Source of the DNA: Tenacibaculum ovolyticum DSM 18103
GTDB lineage: Bacteria; Bacteroidota; Bacteroidia; Flavobacteriales; Flavobacteriaceae
Length of the DNA stretch: 64,000 nt
Direction: 5' to 3'
Assembly (NCBI RefSeq): GCF_000430545.1
Contig: NZ_KE387163.1
Coordinates: forward strand, 830,440-894,439
The notes beneath the pieces are model-generated. The model did no database searches. It was not told where the DNA came from and saw only the letters and a list, made by a program, of their open reading frames with translations. Below are positions 27,246 through 36,103 of the stretch, one piece after another (position 1 is the first letter of the stretch; each line of letters starts with the position of its first letter). The position numbers and the translations under genes are program-made.

Positions 27246-28604
27246 TTATATAGCACTTATAATATCGTACTTAGTTATAATATGATGTTTCCCGTTTTCT
27301 AAATCAACTAACACAGCTTGATTATTTTTTGTTATTAATTTAGAAACTTCATCAATTGATGCATTTAATTTTACTACTGGATATAAAGCTCCCATTACTT
27401 CTTTTATAGGCTTATCCGCTATATTTTTATCTTCAATATAACTACGTAATAAAGCTGATTCATCTACAGAACCAACAAAACCATTAACATCTCTTACAGG
27501 TATTTGAGAAATTTTATAATCACGCATTCTTTCAATAGCGTGTGAGACTAATTCTTCTGTTTGTGCTGTTATTAATGATTTATCAATATGTGACTTTATT
27601 AAATCTTCTGCAGTAGTACCTTTCTCTTCTAAGAAACCTCTTTCTCGCATCCAATCATCATTAAACATCTTACCTACATACCTACTTCCATGATCATGAA
27701 ATATAACAACTACAACATCATCTTTTGTAAAATGTTCTTTTAATTGTAATATTCCTTTAATTGCTGAACCTGCAGAATTACCAACAAAAATACCTTCCTC
27801 CTTTGCTATTTTTCGTGTATAAACAGCAGCATCTTTATCTGTTACTTTAGTAAATCCATCAATTACAGAAAAATCAACATTTTTTGGAAGTATATCTTCT
27901 CCAATTCCTTCTGTGATATATGGATAAATTTCATTTTCATCAAAAATACCTGTTTCATGATATTTTTTGAACACAGAACCATATGTATCCACTCCCCAAA
28001 TTTTAATATTTGGGTTTTTCTCTTTTAAAAATTTAGCTGTTCCAGAAATTGTACCTCCAGTACCAACTCCCACTACTAAATGAGTAATTTCACCTTCAGT
28101 TTGCTCCCATATTTCTGGCCCGGTTTGTTCGTAATGAGCGATAGCGTTTGATGGATTATCGTACTGATTAACATACCATGAATTTGGAGTTTCATCTCCT
28201 AAACGCTTAGAAACTGAATAATACGAACGAGGATCTTCTGGCTCTACATTCGTTGGACAAACAATAACCTCTGCTCCTACCGCACGTAAAATATCCATTT
28301 TTTCTTTAGACTGCTTATCAGAAATCACAAAAATACATTTGTACCCTTTTATAATAGCTGCTAAAGCCAATCCCATACCTGTATTCCCTGATGTTCCTTC
28401 AATGATAGTTCCTCCTGGCTTTAAACGACCATCAGCTTCAGCATCTTCAATCATTTTTAATGCCATTCTATCCTTTATTGAATTTCCCGGATTAAAGGTT
28501 TCTACCTTTGCTAAAACTAAAGCTTCAATTTCTTTAGTTACAGAATTTAATTGAACTAACGGTGTATTACCTATAGTTTCTAGTATATTTTTTGCGTATT
28601 TCAT
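27246..28604 (-). CDS. Cystathionine beta-synthase-type PLP enzyme with CBS domains
   Basis: 452 residues. The PLP domain (1-320) has Lys44 in NPGNSIKDRM, the SGNTGMGLA phosphate-binding loop and GTGGTISG. Two CBS domains follow (about 335-450: ISQIPVRDVNGFVGSVDES, KNNQAVLVDLENGKHHIITK). The architecture matches cystathionine beta-synthase, which condenses serine and homocysteine, though a cysteine synthase activity cannot be excluded. It is cytosolic and single, with a TACCTTTG -7 box 19 bp upstream of the ATG. Confidence 0.88.
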   Translation of the reverse strand: MKYAKNILETIGNTPLVQLNSVTKEIEALVLAKVETFNPGNSIKDRMALKMIEDAEADGRLKPGGTIIEGTSGNTGMGLALAAIIKGYKCIFVISDKQSKEKMDILRAVGAEVIVCPTNVEPEDPRSYYSVSKRLGDETPNSWYVNQYDNPSNAIAHYEQTGPEIWEQTEGEITHLVVGVGTGGTISGTAKFLKEKNPNIKIWGVDTYGSVFKKYHETGIFDENEIYPYITEGIGEDILPKNVDFSVIDGFTKVTDKDAAVYTRKIAKEEGIFVGNSAGSAIKGILQLKEHFTKDDVVVVIFHDHGSRYVGKMFNDDWMRERGFLEEKGTTAEDLIKSHIDKSLITAQTEELVSHAIERMRDYKISQIPVRDVNGFVGSVDESALLRSYIEDKNIADKPIKEVMGALYPVVKLNASIDEVSKLITKNNQAVLVDLENGKHHIITKYDIISAI

Positions 28605-28622
28605 TTCTTAATTTTACAAATG

Positions 28623-28630
28623 CAAAGGTA
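28623..28630 (-). promoter_or_regulatory. -7 box of the cystathionine beta-synthase gene
   Basis: TACCTTTG on the minus strand fits TAnnTTTG, with a predicted leader of about 12 nt. Confidence 0.5.
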
Positions 28631-28744
28631 CTTCTTTTTAGTCATTTTCTAAAAAATAGTACTTTCATTACTTGCTCTTAACACTTTAAAGAATATTAAA
28701 GAGCACAAATAAATCATTTTATAAAATAGCCATTAAAATAACAT

Positions 28745-28775
28745 CCTTAATTAAAAAAATAAATATCAATTAAGG
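28745..28775. repeat. Small inverted repeat
   Basis: CCTTAATT / AATTAAGG separated by 15 bp, directly beside the terminator hairpin at 28782-28817. Confidence 0.4.
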
Positions 28776-28781
28776 TAAAAA

Positions 28782-28817
28782 AGTAGGAAAATCTATTTTT
28801 AGGCAGCCTTTCCTACT
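28782..28817 (-). terminator. Terminator of the 106-residue hypothetical gene
   Basis: AGTAGGAAA / TTTCCTACT, 18-nt loop, followed on the minus strand by a run of six T. Confidence 0.6.
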
Positions 28818-28841
28818 CGGGGATTCAAATCTACACAAAAA

Positions 28842-29162
28842 TTAATCTTCTATAGAAATATGTATTGTGCTCGAAACTTTTATATTACGTCCATTATTTT
28901 CTAATGAGTTTAAAAAAGCTTTCATAGCTGTTTTATCAGTAATTAACTCAGTAATTCTAGAATTATCATAGGTACATTCATCATTTATATTCCCTTCTGT
29001 TCTAGATAGCCTTTGTAGTTTATGAAAATTAATTTTTAGGTTTACAACATCACCAATAATATTTAATACTTCTCTTTTTGTAAACTTACCATCAATTAAT
29101 TTTAATTGTTTACCTGTTGTTTCATTCATAACTTCTAATGCTTCTAAAGTTGCGTTTGCCAT
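28842..29162 (-). CDS. Hypothetical protein, 106 residues
   Basis: Starts at the ATG at 29162, preceded by AAAGGAAAG at ribosome-binding distance; the frame is open 48 bp further. No signal peptide, no membrane segment. Residues 25-65 look helical (FTKREVLNIIGDVVNLKINFHKLQRLSRTEG) and the C-terminal 20 residues form strands. No family was recognised. It lies divergently from the LysR gene, so the regulator may control it, which is an inference. Confidence 0.6.
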   Translation of the reverse strand: MANATLEALEVMNETTGKQLKLIDGKFTKREVLNIIGDVVNLKINFHKLQRLSRTEGNINDECTYDNSRITELITDKTAMKAFLNSLENNGRNIKVSSTIHISIED

Positions 29163-29273
29163 AATTCTTTCCTTTATAATTTCTACGAGACTGATTCTTA
29201 TATTTGGCAAAGAAATAATGTTTTTTCCATATATTTTTATTTATATTTATTATGGAATACATTAAAATATTTT

Positions 29274-30191
29274 ATGACCTACACATTACATCAATTAGAA
29301 ATATTTAGAAAAATAGCAGAAGTTAAAAGTGTAACTAAAGCTTCTGAGCAACTATTTTTAACACAGCCAGCTGTATCTATTCAGTTGAAGAATTTTCAAG
29401 ATCAATTTAAATTACCCCTTTTTGAAATAGTTGGAAGAAAATTATATATAACAGAATTTGGAGAAGAGATTTCTAGTACTGCTGGTAAAATTTTAGATGA
29501 AGTAGAAGCTATAAACTATAAATCTGCAATTTTTGAAGGAAAATTAGCTGGTAAATTAAAAATTGCTATCGTTTCTACAGCTAAATATGCGATGCCTTAT
29601 TTTTTATCTGATTTTATAAAAAAAAATGAAATGGTAGATTTAACAATGGATGTCACCAATAAGATGAGTGTGATTAGAAGTCTAGAAAACAATGAATGTG
29701 ACTTTGCTATGGTTTCTACAATTCCAAAAAAACTAAATACTGAACGCATAGAATTAATGAAAAACAGACTCTATTTTGTCGCTAGCAAAAATTATAAAAC
29801 TACTGAGAAATCAATATTAAAAGAATTAAATAAAACCCCTTTTATTTTTAGAGAAAATGGCTCTGCAACTCGTTTAGCAATGGAGAAATATTTAATAAAA
29901 CATAAAATTAAAATTCAAAAAAAAATGGAACTCACCTCAAATGAAGCTGTAAAACAAGCAGTAATTGCGGGCTTAGGTATTTCAATAATGCCGGTAATTG
30001 GCATTAAAAACGAATTACTAAAAGGTGAACTACAAATTCTTAATATAAAAGATTTACCTATCGAAACCAATTGGAATTTAATTTGGCTAAAGTCTAAAAA
30101 CCTATCATCTGTATCAAAAGCTTTTAAGAAACATATTCAAGAAAATAAAGACACTATCATCAAAAGCCAATTTGATTGGTTTACTGATTAA
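29274..30191 (+). CDS. LysR-family transcriptional regulator
   Basis: 305 residues. The N-terminal winged helix-turn-helix (1-60, TLHQLEIFRKIAEVKSVTKASEQLFLTQPAVSIQLKNF) is typical of LysR. The C-terminal ligand domain (about 90-295) includes GKLKIAIVSTAKYAMPYFL and EAVKQAVIAGLGISIMP. Divergent from the 106-residue hypothetical gene across 111 bp. Target and ligand are unknown. Ends 5 bp before the convergent permease gene. Confidence 0.92.
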   Translation: MTYTLHQLEIFRKIAEVKSVTKASEQLFLTQPAVSIQLKNFQDQFKLPLFEIVGRKLYITEFGEEISSTAGKILDEVEAINYKSAIFEGKLAGKLKIAIVSTAKYAMPYFLSDFIKKNEMVDLTMDVTNKMSVIRSLENNECDFAMVSTIPKKLNTERIELMKNRLYFVASKNYKTTEKSILKELNKTPFIFRENGSATRLAMEKYLIKHKIKIQKKMELTSNEAVKQAVIAGLGISIMPVIGIKNELLKGELQILNIKDLPIETNWNLIWLKSKNLSSVSKAFKKHIQENKDTIIKSQFDWFTD

Positions 30192-30196
30192 TCTTT

Positions 30197-31432
30197 TTAT
30201 GCAAACTTGATGGATTTTGATGGCAGTATTTTAGTAATAATATAAGATGGAATAACCAACATTAAGAAACACAATAACAATGTTCCTAAACTTAAAAGTA
30301 ATACTGCCCAGAAACTAATATAAACAGGTACTGTTGCTACTGAATATGTAGCGGAATCTAAACTAATCACCTTAAAATATTTTTGAATTAAAAGAAATAC
30401 TATTCCTATTAGATTTCCCCAAAACAATCCTTTTAAAATCAAATAAGAAGCATTGTATAAAAATATCTTTTGAATACTCCAATTAGCACCTCCTAAAGCT
30501 TTTAATATACCTACCATTTGCACTCTCTCTAGTATTAAAACTAACAAAGCTGTAATCATATTAATTCCTGCTATTAAAATCATAATACCAATAATAAACC
30601 ACACATTATTATCAAATAGTTTAATCCATTCAAAAATTTTCGGATAGTTATCTACAATGGTAATACTATTTAATGTTGCTCCTATATTACTGTATATCTC
30701 ATTTCCTTTTTGTGTTAATTGATCAAAATCATCAATTAAAACTTCAAACCCTCCAACTTGATCTTTATTCCATCTATTAATTTGACGCACTTCTCTAATA
30801 TCACCAATTAACATTGTTTTATCAAATTGTTCAAACCCTGTATTGTAAATTCCTACAATAATAGGTTTTCTCATCTTGTATTTTAACCTACTTTTTTCTG
30901 CACTAAATAAAGTTTGAATCGTATCGTTTAATTTAAAATGCAATCTATTAGCAATAGCTTCAGATATTATTATTTCTTTATTTCTTTCTTGATTAAAATT
31001 AGGTATACGTCCTTTTATTAAATACTCCTTAAAAAAAGAAAAATCATAATCTGATGATACTCCTTTAAATATAATTGCTTCAAAATCGGTAGGAGTTCTT
31101 ATAATACCACCCACATTTGCAAAAACTTGAACATTTTTAATCCCTTCAATATTTTTAAATTCTGGGTAAAAATCTTGATTCTTACTTATAGGAACTGTAG
31201 AAATATCCGAATTATTTGTATCGTAATTTACGATTTGAACATGCCCTTTAAACCCCGTCATTTTATCACTAATTTTCATTTGAAAACCAGCTGCTATCGA
31301 TACTGATATTAACATGATAGCAATTCCTAAAGCAATAGCAATAGTTGCTATTTTAATTATTGGTGACGAAATATTGCTCTTATATTCTTTACTAGCAATA
31401 ATTCGTTTGGCTATAAATAATTCAAAATTCAA
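30197..31432 (-). CDS. ABC permease of the LolC/LolE (FtsX) family
   Basis: 411 residues. A transmembrane helix near 25-50, a periplasmic MacB-like domain (about 60-260) and three C-terminal helices (about 275-400) with the LVLILERVQMVGILKALGG coupling region. Lipoprotein release from the inner membrane (Lol) is the most likely role in Bacteroidota. No ATPase gene is adjacent. The -7 region is not clear. Confidence 0.85.
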   Translation of the reverse strand: MNFELFIAKRIIASKEYKSNISSPIIKIATIAIALGIAIMLISVSIAAGFQMKISDKMTGFKGHVQIVNYDTNNSDISTVPISKNQDFYPEFKNIEGIKNVQVFANVGGIIRTPTDFEAIIFKGVSSDYDFSFFKEYLIKGRIPNFNQERNKEIIISEAIANRLHFKLNDTIQTLFSAEKSRLKYKMRKPIIVGIYNTGFEQFDKTMLIGDIREVRQINRWNKDQVGGFEVLIDDFDQLTQKGNEIYSNIGATLNSITIVDNYPKIFEWIKLFDNNVWFIIGIMILIAGINMITALLVLILERVQMVGILKALGGANWSIQKIFLYNASYLILKGLFWGNLIGIVFLLIQKYFKVISLDSATYSVATVPVYISFWAVLLLSLGTLLLCFLMLVIPSYIITKILPSKSIKFA

Positions 31433-31559
31433 AAGTTATCCATTTTTTAATAAATTCAAAAGTAATTAATATTATGATACGTATCTTTTAAATTATTCAC
31501 TCTTTCACTTAAAAAAAGATTTTTTAGTAGTAATTTTATATTTTATAATACTCCATTAA

Positions 31560-32807
31560 ATGAAAAACAATTTTAGTTGCCATATTTTATTTTTATTAGT
31601 TATTAGTTTTCAATTTACTTCTTGTGTCAAACAACAAAAACCAGCCGTAAAAAAAGTTAATAAAACGATACCTATATTAAAAACAGGTGCAGATAGAATT
31701 AGCTTATACACCTCTAAACTAAAAGGAAAAAACATTGCAATTGTAGCCAATCAAACATCTGTTTTAAATGTTTTACAAAGAGCCGAGGTAAGTTCAAATA
31801 CAATGGGGTCAAAATTTGTACAACACCACTTAGTTGATTATTTACACAATTACAATAATATTACTGTAAAAAAAGTTTTTGCTCCCGAACATGGTTTTCG
31901 TGGTAAAGCTGATGCTGGTGAAACTGTAATTGACGGTATCGATCAAAAAACCAAACTGCCTATTATTTCTTTATATGGTAAAAATAAAAAACCTTCTTCT
32001 GAACAGTTAAAAGATATTGATGTTGTTGTTTTTGATATTCAAGACGTAGGAGCTCGTTTTTACACTTATATTTCTTCACTACATTATGTAATGGAAGCTT
32101 GTGCTGAAATAGGTATTCCTGTTATTGTTTTAGATAGGCCAAACCCTAACGGACATTATATTGATGGTCCTATATTAGAAACAGCTCATAAAAGCTTTGT
32201 AGGTATGCATCCAGTACCTATTGTTTACGGTATGACCATTGGTGAATATGGACAAATGATTAATGGTGAAAAATGGTTAGAAAACGGAATTACATGTGAT
32301 TTAACAGTGATTCCTTTAGAAAACTACACACACAACTATAAATATAGTTTACCTATAAAACCATCACCTAATTTACCTAATGATGCTGCTATAAACCTAT
32401 ACCCTAGTTTATGCTTTTTTGAAGGGACAAATATTTCTGCTGGTAGAGGAACTAAAAAGCAATTTCAAATTTATGGTTCTCCTTATTTAAAAAAATCTAA
32501 TTTTAAATATACACCGCAGCCAAACGAAGGTGCTAAATACCCAAAGTACAAAGGGCAATTATGTTATGGTGAAGATTTACAAAAAAACGACACTCTTTCT
32601 AATCTAAACTTATCATGGTTATTAAAAGCTTATAAAGAGTCTCCTAAAAAAGACTTTTTTAATTCTTTTTTCACAAAACTAGCTGGAACAAAAAAACTAC
32701 AGCAACAAATAATACAAGGTGTCTCTGAAGAAAATATTAAAAGTACTTGGCAAAAAGATTTAAAAACTTTCAAAAAGGTTAGAGAAAAGTATTTAATTTA
32801 TAAATAG
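31560..32807 (+). CDS. namZ: DUF1343 exo-beta-N-acetylmuramidase (NamZ-like), lipoprotein
   Basis: 415 residues, lipobox FTSC (cysteine 22). The DUF1343 family includes NamZ of Tannerella, which removes N-acetylmuramic acid from the non-reducing end of peptidoglycan fragments. Conserved stretches include GKNIAIVANQTSV, FAPEHGFRGKADAGE, DVVVFDIQDVGARFYTYISSL and NLYPSLCFFEGTNISAGRGT. The role is probably cell wall recycling. The convergent MoxR gene lies 43 bp away, with a weak hairpin between. Confidence 0.87.
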   Translation: MKNNFSCHILFLLVISFQFTSCVKQQKPAVKKVNKTIPILKTGADRISLYTSKLKGKNIAIVANQTSVLNVLQRAEVSSNTMGSKFVQHHLVDYLHNYNNITVKKVFAPEHGFRGKADAGETVIDGIDQKTKLPIISLYGKNKKPSSEQLKDIDVVVFDIQDVGARFYTYISSLHYVMEACAEIGIPVIVLDRPNPNGHYIDGPILETAHKSFVGMHPVPIVYGMTIGEYGQMINGEKWLENGITCDLTVIPLENYTHNYKYSLPIKPSPNLPNDAAINLYPSLCFFEGTNISAGRGTKKQFQIYGSPYLKKSNFKYTPQPNEGAKYPKYKGQLCYGEDLQKNDTLSNLNLSWLLKAYKESPKKDFFNSFFTKLAGTKKLQQQIIQGVSEENIKSTWQKDLKTFKKVREKYLIYK

Positions 32808-32811
32808 TTTT

Positions 32812-32831
32812 CTCTAACTCTTAGAGTTTTT
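32812..32831. terminator. Weak terminator between NamZ and MoxR genes
   Basis: CTCTA-ACTCT-TAGAG followed by TTTTT. Five base pairs only. Confidence 0.35.
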
Positions 32832-32850
32832 AATATTATTATTGGAAATT

Positions 32851-33804
32851 TTAAAACAATGATTTAATAATTTCATTAACAGTAATTCCTTCTGCTTCTG
32901 CTTTGTAATTTTTAACTATTCTATGCGATAATATTGGAATAGCAACTGCTTGAACATCTTCTATATCTGGTGAAAACTTTCCATTAATCGCTGCATGGGC
33001 CTTAGCTCCTAATATTAAATTTTGAGAAGCCCTTGGTCCTGCACCCCAATCAATGTATTTTTTAACTAGTTCTGTTGATTTATCAGATTTTGGGCGTGTT
33101 TTCCCCACCAAACCAACAGCATATTCAATTACATTATCTGCTACAGGTATTTTTCTAATTAACTTTTGTATTCCTATAATTTCTTGTGAAGAAAGTATTG
33201 AGCTTACATTTTGATTGATTATTGAAGTTGTACTTTTTACAACTTCTACTTCTTCTTCAAACGTTGGATATTCTAAATGAATAGAAAACATAAATCTATC
33301 TAACTGAGCTTCTGGCAAAGGGTATGTTCCTTCTTGCTCAATAGGGTTTTGTGTTGCTAACACAAAAAAAGGTAAATCTAATTTATAATGATGTCCTGAA
33401 ACCGTAACAGATTTTTCTTGCATTGCTTCTAATAAAGCTGCTTGTGTTTTTGGTGGTGTACGATTAATTTCATCTGCCAAAATAATGTTTGAAAAAACAG
33501 GTCCTTTTATAAATTTAAACTGACGATTTTCATCTAATATTTCACTTCCTAAAATATCAGAAGGCATTAAATCTGGTGTAAACTGAATACGGCTAAATTG
33601 TAAACCTAACACATCTGAAATAGTGTTTACCAGTAATGTTTTTGCTAACCCTGGCACACCTATTAAAAGAGAATGACCTCCACAAAGAATTGATAACAAT
33701 GTATAATTAACAGCCTCTTGCTGCCCAATTATAACTTTACCAATTTCTTGTTGTAATTGACTAAATTTTTTTACTAAATTATTTACAGCAACCACGTCTG
33801 ACAT
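32851..33804 (-). CDS. MoxR-family AAA+ ATPase
   Basis: 317 residues. The P-loop GVPGLAKT is at 49-56, Walker B with ADEINRTPPKTQAALLEAMQE near 112, and sensor 1 ATQNP. MoxR proteins act as chaperones for metalloenzyme or complex assembly, usually with a VWA-domain partner. No VWA gene is in the window beside it. It follows the SurA/parvulin operon on the same strand, separated by a hairpin. Confidence 0.93.
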   Translation of the reverse strand: MSDVVAVNNLVKKFSQLQQEIGKVIIGQQEAVNYTLLSILCGGHSLLIGVPGLAKTLLVNTISDVLGLQFSRIQFTPDLMPSDILGSEILDENRQFKFIKGPVFSNIILADEINRTPPKTQAALLEAMQEKSVTVSGHHYKLDLPFFVLATQNPIEQEGTYPLPEAQLDRFMFSIHLEYPTFEEEVEVVKSTTSIINQNVSSILSSQEIIGIQKLIRKIPVADNVIEYAVGLVGKTRPKSDKSTELVKKYIDWGAGPRASQNLILGAKAHAAINGKFSPDIEDVQAVAIPILSHRIVKNYKAEAEGITVNEIIKSLF

Positions 33805-33863
33805 ATGTTTTTTTTTAAAATTTCTTCCTCAAGGATATTAATTTACAAACTATTATAAAATAA

Positions 33864-33886
33864 GATTCCCGCTAAACGCAGGAATC
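33864..33886 (-). terminator. Terminator of the periplasmic chaperone operon
   Basis: GATTCCTGC / GCGGGAATC in minus-strand RNA (nine pairs, one G-U, loop GTTTA), followed by a T-rich stretch (TTATTTTA). Confidence 0.55.
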
Positions 33887-33909
33887 ACAATATACTAAAT
33901 TATTAGTTC

Positions 33910-35289
33910 TTATTTATTTTCTTTTCTCCAATCTTTTTTAAAGGTACAATCTTTATAATTATTACCTAATTTAATATAAGTCTCTTGTATTTTTTCTTTC
34001 GACCATTTTTTTATAGCTTCTTCTTTTTTCTTAGCTAAAGCAAACTGTTGCATTCTTACATAATCTTCTACAAGATCTGCTTTGTGTGTTTCAGTTTTAT
34101 TTTTCAAGAAAATTACTTTATACATTTTCTCACCCTCACGTGTTTCATCATAAAAAACATCTGACAAATCTCCTTTTTTAAGTTCACTAATTCTTCCAAA
34201 TAAATCTGGAGCCATTCTTGTTAACTCAAAAGTAGTTTCTTGTGTGTATGGATTAATTATTAAACCTCCATTATTCCTTGTATCTTTATCTTCAGAGTAC
34301 TTTTTAGCCGCTTCTTCAAAAGTTAACTTACCTTCTTTTATTTCTTTTATAATCTTCTCTATTTCTTCTTTTGTTTCTTTTAACTTCTCGTCTGCAATTT
34401 CTGGTTGCATTAATATATGAGAAACATCACGTCCATTTCCTCTTATTTTATTTAATAAAATAATATGATACCCAAATGGAGATTTAAAAGGTTCAGAAAT
34501 TTCTCCTTCTTCTAATGAAAAAGCTACTTCTTTAAATTCTCTTACAAAACCAGTTTCTTTTGTTATAACCCCCATATTACCACTATTTTGTGTAACACTA
34601 GGATCTTCTGAATTTATAATTGCTTTTAATTTAAAACTAGCTCCTCCCTCAACTTGTTTTTTAATTTCGTTAAGTTTATTTATAATACGATCATTTTCTT
34701 CTTTAGTTGGTTCAGCTTTTAATACAATTTGTGCTATTTCAACTTCTGCAGCAATTTCTGGCAGTTCTTTTTTATCATTTAACCCTTTAAAATATACTCT
34801 TACTTCTTCAGGGGTTACATCAACATTTTCTGTTATTTTTTGCTGCTCTTTTTCTATAAGAAGATTTTCCTTTTGTACTCTACCTAATTCTTTCTTTAAA
34901 TCTTCAATATCATTAAAACCATATGCTTTAATCACTTTTTCTTCACTACCATACTCATTTGTAAAATAAGCGATACTTCTTGCCACCTTACTATCAATAT
35001 CTGCTTGTGCAACAACAACACTATCAATCACACCATGATGCGCTAATAATTTTTGTTCCATTAATTCTTCTAACATTTCACAATTAGAAATCTTAACTTT
35101 CCCTTCGCTCCTTAACTCAACTTCTTGTTTAAATTTATCTATATCAGAATCTAAAACAATATTTTTACCAATTACTACAGCAACACCATCAATTTTAGTT
35201 TTCTGTGCATTTACAACACCCAAACTAGCTAAAAAAATGGTAAATAAAATACTAGTATTCTTTAAAGTTTTTGTTTTGAATTGCATCAT
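33910..35289 (-). CDS. Periplasmic peptidyl-prolyl isomerase (SurA-like)
   Basis: 459 residues with a signal peptide (1-29). The SurA-like N-terminal chaperone region (about 30-165) is followed by two parvulin domains: about 180-282 (EVEIAQIVLKAEP ... FKSPFGYHIILL) and about 285-390 (VSHILMQPEIAD ... YSEDKDTRNNGGLI). Helps outer membrane proteins fold in the periplasm. Its start overlaps the preceding gene by 38 bp. Confidence 0.88.
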   Translation of the reverse strand: MMQFKTKTLKNTSILFTIFLASLGVVNAQKTKIDGVAVVIGKNIVLDSDIDKFKQEVELRSEGKVKISNCEMLEELMEQKLLAHHGVIDSVVVAQADIDSKVARSIAYFTNEYGSEEKVIKAYGFNDIEDLKKELGRVQKENLLIEKEQQKITENVDVTPEEVRVYFKGLNDKKELPEIAAEVEIAQIVLKAEPTKEENDRIINKLNEIKKQVEGGASFKLKAIINSEDPSVTQNSGNMGVITKETGFVREFKEVAFSLEEGEISEPFKSPFGYHIILLNKIRGNGRDVSHILMQPEIADEKLKETKEEIEKIIKEIKEGKLTFEEAAKKYSEDKDTRNNGGLIINPYTQETTFELTRMAPDLFGRISELKKGDLSDVFYDETREGEKMYKVIFLKNKTETHKADLVEDYVRMQQFALAKKKEEAIKKWSKEKIQETYIKLGNNYKDCTFKKDWRKENK

Positions 35290-36100
35290 TTATCAACGTT
35301 TTTTCTATCTCTCTAATTAATTCTAATTTTCGTTTGTGTAAAATAATTTGTTTTATCCTAGAACTCACAAATGTTAAAGGTGCTACCGTATTTTTTAGTA
35401 ACATTTTTTTTACAGCGACCAAATATACTCCTAAACTATCTTCTTTTTGTATGTATTTAGATATTTTTAACAAATTTTGCTGAGTTTCAGCCTGAAAAGG
35501 GGGTATTTTTTTCTTTAAAAAAGAGAATGGTACCCAAGTTGAATCTTGTAATCGATAAGATTTAAAGTTTAACAAGTATCTATCTAAATCTTCTTCTCTA
35601 GAAAATTTAAAACTTTTTACTACCTCTTCTTTATCTAAAAAATCTTTACCAAAATGAACATAATCAAACTGTATTAGTTCTTCATTTAGTTTGAAATTTT
35701 CTTTATTTTTCTGATAATACCTATTAATTTCTTCTTGATTAACAATAGTATCTAACCGTTGTTTTATTAAACGTTCCTTATACCCATTTATATATAAACT
35801 TTTCTTGTAGCTATTTACTAAATTCTCTATTTTATCGCTATTAACACTAGAAATATTCTCTTCTGCTTTAGCTAATAGTAATTGTTTTTTAGCCCAAGAA
35901 TTAATAAGTCCTTTTACAATTACAAGACTATCCTTTTTTGTAATACCTTTAGGTAATAACTCCTCAATATCCTTTTTGTACAAATTTTTATTATAAACTG
36001 TAGCAATAGGCTTATGTAGAGTAACCTTATTAGTTTTTAAACTAATAAAATCACAAGAAACGATAAGTAATAACACAAATAAATAGAATATTTTCTTCAC
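35252..36100 (-). CDS. SurA-N-like periplasmic lipoprotein lacking parvulin domain
   Basis: 282 residues; the lipobox is LIVSC (cysteine 16). The N-terminal half resembles the SurA chaperone arm (LYKKDIEELLPKG ... NSWAKKQLLLAKAEENI), and QEEINRYYQKNKENFKL resembles the linker that precedes parvulin domains. The FGYHI or SHILI landmarks of a parvulin fold are absent, so isomerase activity is not expected. It sits between two parvulin genes with overlap on one side and 3 bp on the other, which suggests a complex. Confidence 0.75.
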   Translation of the reverse strand: MKKIFYLFVLLLIVSCDFISLKTNKVTLHKPIATVYNKNLYKKDIEELLPKGITKKDSLVIVKGLINSWAKKQLLLAKAEENISSVNSDKIENLVNSYKKSLYINGYKERLIKQRLDTIVNQEEINRYYQKNKENFKLNEELIQFDYVHFGKDFLDKEEVVKSFKFSREEDLDRYLLNFKSYRLQDSTWVPFSFLKKKIPPFQAETQQNLLKISKYIQKEDSLGVYLVAVKKMLLKNTVAPLTFVSSRIKQIILHKRKLELIREIEKTLINDAIQNKNFKEY

Positions 36101-36103
36101 CTT